Positions 13,868 to 16,669 of a DNA stretch of 16,669 nt are shown one piece after another. Below the pieces are notes generated by a model. The model worked only from the letters and a program-made list of their open reading frames with translations, made no database searches and was not told where the DNA came from. The first letter of the stretch is position 1. Each line of letters opens with the position of its first letter. This DNA is from JBEKVE01 sp049514335. Lineage in GTDB: Bacteria; Actinomycetota; Acidimicrobiia; Acidimicrobiales; UBA8190. The stretch covers positions 1-16,669 of the forward strand of contig JBEKVE010000062.1 in NCBI GenBank assembly GCA_049514335.1, read 5' to 3'. Both the position numbers and the translations under genes were made by a program.

Positions 13868-14014
13868 GGTGCCCCCGGCTGCGCCCGGTCAGAAGGTGGG
13901 CGGCACTCAACCGAACCGATTGCACGGGCAGCGAAGCCATGGTATCGGCCGATTCCGGTCAATTTCGCACCACGAATGCACATATCCGCGGCGGGGGAGG
14001 CACGAGGCGGCCCC

Positions 14015-14020
14015 TACGAT
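14015..14020 (+). promoter_or_regulatory. -10-like TACGAT for a leaderless transcript
   Basis: TACGAT, the same hexamer as in the 4812 promoter, is followed by exactly six bases and then GTG 14027. That is the geometry of a leaderless mRNA and supports GTG 14027 as start. No clear -35 is seen. Confidence 0.5.
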
Positions 14021-14026
14021 TGGCGC

Positions 14027-15529
14027 GTGCCGATGACGGAACACGGGCGATGCGACGAGTGCGGGTTCCCCTGGGACATCTCTGTCGATGACGCCGTCGC
14101 CATGGTGGGAGGGTCCCCCGACTTGATGGCCCAGGCGCTTCGCTTCGGGGACCCGAGAGCGTCGGGGGAGGGCGGCGCGTGGTCGCCGGCCGAGTACCTG
14201 TGGCACATGGTCGACGTGGTGCGGATCGGGGCCGAACGCCTGTGGACCCTGGCGCTCGACCCCGACGCCGGTGTTCCGGCCTGGGACGAGAACGACCTCG
14301 CCCGGGTCCGTCACTATGGCGACCTGTCCCCTCGTGCCGCGGTGGCGGCCTACGCCCGGGCGGTGGCGGACTGGGTGTCGGCCGCCGCCGAGGCGCCCGC
14401 CGAGGCCACCACCGTGCACAGCGAGCTGGGGCCCATCGGTGCCGCCGATGTCATCCGCACGAACGCCCACGAGGCGCAGCACCACCTCCTCGACATCGAA
14501 CAGGCCGGTCGGCGTCCGTCGGCCAATGTCTTCATCGCCCGCCCTCACGCGGGGGAGGGGGCGGAGAGCGCACCGGGGGTCGGGACGACGCACGCCGGCG
14601 GGGCAGGGCGGGTCTTCGACGACTACGTCATGGTCGATTGGAGTGCCAACTCCACTCCCCGCACCGGCAAGGACAGCATCTGGATCGCCGCTGGTGCGTG
14701 GCGCCAGGGTTCGCTCGTTGTCGGGGATCCCGCCAATCCCGCCACTCGGCACGACGCCATGGCGCTCCTCGACGTGATGCTGGGCGAGCGGCTCGAAGCG
14801 GGGCGGCGCGTGGTGGTGGGATTCGACTTCCCGTTTTCGTACCCGGCCGGGCTGACGGCCGCCTTTCCCGACGTGTTCGGTCCCGGTCCGGCGTGGCGGG
14901 CGCTGTGGCAAACCCTGGCCGAGCGGATCCGGGATACACCGGACAACACCAACAACCGGTGGGAGGTGGCGCGGGCGCTGAACGCGGCGACGGGCTGCCG
15001 GCTGTTCTGGGGATGCCCGGCGTCGGAGGCCGACACCCTCCTGTCTCCGCGTGACAAGGAAGTGCCCGGGCTGTCCGAGCGCGGGGAGGCACTCGGAAAG
15101 TTCCGCCTCACGGAGCGCCGCGCCCAGGGGAAAGGCGGTGCCATCCAGTCGGTGTGGAAGCTCGCCTACGCCGGCAGTGTGGGCAGTCAGGCGCTGCTTG
15201 GCATCCCCCACCTGGAGCACATGCGCTCCCGCTACGGCGAGCGCCTCAAGGTCTGGCCCTTCGAGACCGCCGTGCGCGCTGGCGCGCTGCACCCTCCGGA
15301 CACAGGCGACGGGTCGATCGTGCTGGCCGAGATCTGGCCGACCATCTTCCCCGTCGATCGCAGCCGCCACCCGGTGCGTGACGCCGCCCAGGTGCTGGAG
15401 GTGGTCGAAGCGTGCGGGCGGGCCGATGCGGAGGCGACGCTGGCGCAGTGGCTCGCACCCGCTGCGTTCAGCAACTCCGACCTGATCGAACAGGTGGCGG
15501 AGGAGGGCTGGATCCTCGGCGTCACCTAG
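14027..15529 (+). CDS. Fusion: DinB-like domain plus RNase H-like (DUF429-like) domain
   Basis: The product is 500 residues; GTG 14027 fits the leaderless promoter, and ATG 14033 is the alternative. Residues 1-160 look like a DinB/YfiT-type four-helix bundle, with H60 (YLWHMVDV), H148 and H152 (HEAQHHLLDI) at the usual metal triad positions. It is preceded by a C9-x2-C12 pair. A low-complexity linker (163-196) follows. Residues 199-500 begin FDDYVMVDWSANSTPRTGKDS, with D204 on the first strand, then VVVGFDFPFSYP (D267), AEIWPTIFP (E435) and RDAAQVLEV (D452). This layout is like the acidic residues of a predicted RNase H-like nuclease fold such as DUF429; that assignment is from memory and pattern only. 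DinB relatives include thiol-dependent transferases. The joint function is unknown. Confidence 0.72.
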   Translation: MPMTEHGRCDECGFPWDISVDDAVAMVGGSPDLMAQALRFGDPRASGEGGAWSPAEYLWHMVDVVRIGAERLWTLALDPDAGVPAWDENDLARVRHYGDLSPRAAVAAYARAVADWVSAAAEAPAEATTVHSELGPIGAADVIRTNAHEAQHHLLDIEQAGRRPSANVFIARPHAGEGAESAPGVGTTHAGGAGRVFDDYVMVDWSANSTPRTGKDSIWIAAGAWRQGSLVVGDPANPATRHDAMALLDVMLGERLEAGRRVVVGFDFPFSYPAGLTAAFPDVFGPGPAWRALWQTLAERIRDTPDNTNNRWEVARALNAATGCRLFWGCPASEADTLLSPRDKEVPGLSERGEALGKFRLTERRAQGKGGAIQSVWKLAYAGSVGSQALLGIPHLEHMRSRYGERLKVWPFETAVRAGALHPPDTGDGSIVLAEIWPTIFPVDRSRHPVRDAAQVLEVVEACGRADAEATLAQWLAPAAFSNSDLIEQVAEEGWILGVT

Positions 15530-15548
15530 GTCTGGCGTGAATGCGATG

Positions 15549-15573
15549 GGAACGTCCGACCCGGTGACGTTCC
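15549..15573 (+). terminator. Hairpin after the DinB fusion gene
   Basis: GGAACGTC and GACGTTCC form an eight-pair stem with a nine-base loop, 19 bases after the stop at 15529. There is no U run. It could instead be an operator for the hydrolase gene 107 bases downstream. Confidence 0.45.
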
Positions 15574-15679
15574 GCGGCCGACCGAACCCTCGCCGTGGTC
15601 AAGATTCGCAAGGTTTGGCAAAAGACCCTGGCAACCTGCTCTTGGTCCCGTGACGATGAATCCCATGGGAGCATCGGTG

Positions 15680-16591
15680 ATGAAGGCTGACGGGTTCCCC
15701 GAGCAACACATCGCGCTTCACGGCAACGATGTGGCCTATCGGCGCGCCGGGGAAGGGCCGGCGCTCCTGCTGCTGCACGGGATCGCCGGGAGCTCGCAGA
15801 CGTGGGAACCCGCCATGGAGTTTCTCCGCCACGACTACACGGTTCTCGCCCCGGACTTCCTCGGACACGGCGGATCGGCAAAGCCCCTCGGCGATTACTC
15901 GCTCGGAAACCACGCCACAGGCATGCGCGATTTCCTTCATGTCCTCGGCATCGAACGGGCCACGGTCGTCGGCCAGTCCTTCGGCGGGGGAGTGGCCATG
16001 CAGTTCGCCTACCAGTTCCCCGAGCGCTGCGAACGGCTGGTTCTGGTCGACGCGGGGGGCCTCGGGCGCGAGGTGAGCTGGATGCTCCGTGCCATGACCC
16101 TGCCCGCTACGGAGTACGTGCTCCCTGTTCTCTTCTCGTCTCCGGTGCGGAGCGTGGGTGACTCGGTGTTCGGCTTTCTCCATGACCGGGGAATCCGCCA
16201 CGCGCGCGCCACGGAGATCTGGCGGTCCTTCACATCGCTTACCGAGTCGTCGAGCCGCCAAGCGTTCATTCGAACCATGCGCGCCGTGATCGATCCCGGC
16301 GGCCAGTCCGTGAGTGCGATCGATCGCCTCTACCTCACCGGGAACATGCCCACGCTGATCGTCTGGGGCGACAAGGACAAGATCATCCCCCTCGTCCATG
16401 CCTATGCGGCTCACGATGCGATTCCGAACAGTCGACTGGAGATCATGAAGGGCGTGGGTCACTACCCACATGTCGAAGAGCCGTTCCGATTCGTTGAGAT
16501 CTTGCTCGATTTCCTCAAGACGACGGAGCCGAGCGACTTCAAGCCGGAGGAGATGCGAGACCAACTTCGACGCGGGACCCGCGGCACATAA
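15680..16591 (+). CDS. Alpha/beta hydrolase fold protein
   Basis: The product is 303 residues from ATG 15680, chosen because GGGAG (15667-15671) lies eight bases upstream; GTG 15650, ATG 15656 and ATG 15665 are in frame but lack such a site. The oxyanion segment is LLLLHGIAGSSQTW (29-42), the nucleophile elbow GQSFGG (98-103) with S100, the acid D231 in VWGDKDKIIP, and H261 in VGHYPHVEEP. This is a complete serine-hydrolase triad. The cap region (about 120-200) is not diagnostic. Members hydrolyse esters, epoxides or C-C bonds; with D231 and S100 an esterase or meta-cleavage-type hydrolase is likelier than a haloalkane or epoxide enzyme. Its last codons are slightly less GC-rich than its neighbours. 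Confidence 0.9.
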   Translation: MKADGFPEQHIALHGNDVAYRRAGEGPALLLLHGIAGSSQTWEPAMEFLRHDYTVLAPDFLGHGGSAKPLGDYSLGNHATGMRDFLHVLGIERATVVGQSFGGGVAMQFAYQFPERCERLVLVDAGGLGREVSWMLRAMTLPATEYVLPVLFSSPVRSVGDSVFGFLHDRGIRHARATEIWRSFTSLTESSSRQAFIRTMRAVIDPGGQSVSAIDRLYLTGNMPTLIVWGDKDKIIPLVHAYAAHDAIPNSRLEIMKGVGHYPHVEEPFRFVEILLDFLKTTEPSDFKPEEMRDQLRRGTRGT

Positions 16592-16611
16592 CGACGGTGA
16601 AACGTGTCAAG

Positions 16612-16617
16612 TATCCT
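16612..16617 (+). promoter_or_regulatory. -10-like TATCCT before tRNA-Arg
   Basis: TATCCT lies 14 bases before the tRNA 5' end, a usual distance for a tRNA promoter with a short leader. No good -35 is seen. Confidence 0.4.
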
Positions 16618-16631
16618 GTGAAGCGCTGCTG

Positions 16632-16669
16632 GCCCCCGTAGCTCAGAGGATAGAGCGTCGGTTTCCTAA
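16632..16669 (+). tRNA. tRNA-Arg (anticodon CCT), truncated by window end
   Basis: GCCCCCG (acceptor, 16632-16638), TA, a D arm of GCTC (16641-16644) and GAGC (16653-16656) around AGAGGATA, G, the 5' anticodon strand TCGGT (16658-16662) and the full loop TTCCTAA (16663-16669) are present. The anticodon CCT reads the arginine codon AGG. The T arm and 3' acceptor strand are outside the window. Confidence 0.93.

Noticed and set aside
13907..15370. Minus-strand 487-codon open frame
   Set aside because: It is antisense to the DinB fusion gene, is rich in Gly/Arg/His and shows no domain pattern.
1..16669. Looked for CRISPR arrays, insertion-sequence ends, integrases, phage genes and toxin-antitoxin pairs
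   Set aside because: No regularly spaced repeats, transposase or integrase motifs, or toxin-antitoxin-like pairs were seen on either strand. The tRNA at the right edge could be an integration site, but the sequence beyond it is not available.

Overview
The window is dense, GC-rich DNA with GTG and TTG starts, four-base GTGA/ATGA gene overlaps and many acyl-CoA genes. It looks chromosomal and actinobacterial. An environmental Acidimicrobiia-type lineage is my best guess from gene style, but no marker gene fixes the taxon. I see no phage, transposon, plasmid or CRISPR signature. A partial tRNA-Arg(CCT) closes the right edge.

Layout, left to right. (1) A truncated minus-strand membrane GAF-GGDEF protein (1-904) is divergent from a crotonase-fold gene (1108-1947) that lacks both classical catalytic glutamates. 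(2) A minus-strand pair, SDR then TesB-like thioesterase (3745-1957), is separated by two long G homopolymers. (3) A roughly 500-bp control-rich region (3746-4248) holds a DosR-like box, a 48-residue Cys/His-rich peptide gene, two tandem GGTACC-core palindromes and a hairpin. It is followed by a minus-strand dimeric alpha/beta-barrel protein (4632-4249). (4) A tight plus-strand operon (4879-9405) encodes acyl-CoA dehydrogenase, alpha-methylacyl-CoA racemase-like protein, two MaoC/hotdog proteins and a second acyl-CoA dehydrogenase. (5) On the minus strand lie a YgjP-like metallopeptidase (9963-9445) and a small membrane protein (10525-10088). (6) A plus-strand operon (10684-13806) encodes a DHA2-type MFS exporter, a zinc alcohol dehydrogenase and a VOC protein, and ends at a strong hairpin. 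(7) A 500-residue fusion of a DinB-like domain and an RNase H-like (DUF429-like) domain (14027-15529) follows, then an alpha/beta hydrolase (15680-16591) and the tRNA.

The metabolic core is region 4. The two dehydrogenases and the two MaoC proteins each form a pair in which one member keeps the catalytic residues and the other has lost them. That matches known actinobacterial alpha2beta2 steroid side-chain enzymes (FadE-FadE and ChsH1-ChsH2 types). With a racemase carrying the His/Asp/Glu set, the operon reads as a beta-oxidation module for 2-methyl-branched acyl-CoAs, possibly steroid side chains. Thiolase/aldolase, CoA ligase and hydroxyacyl-CoA dehydrogenase are not in the operon. The nearby SDR, thioesterase and crotonase could contribute, but that is inference. 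A 15-base element plus a CTGAC...GTCAG palindrome occurs upstream of both this operon and the SDR-thioesterase pair, suggesting that one regulator controls both.

The most unusual items are the DinB/RNase H-like fusion, the shared promoter element, the tandem GGTACC palindromes and the small Cys/His peptide beside a DosR-like box. None is proven to be a new system.
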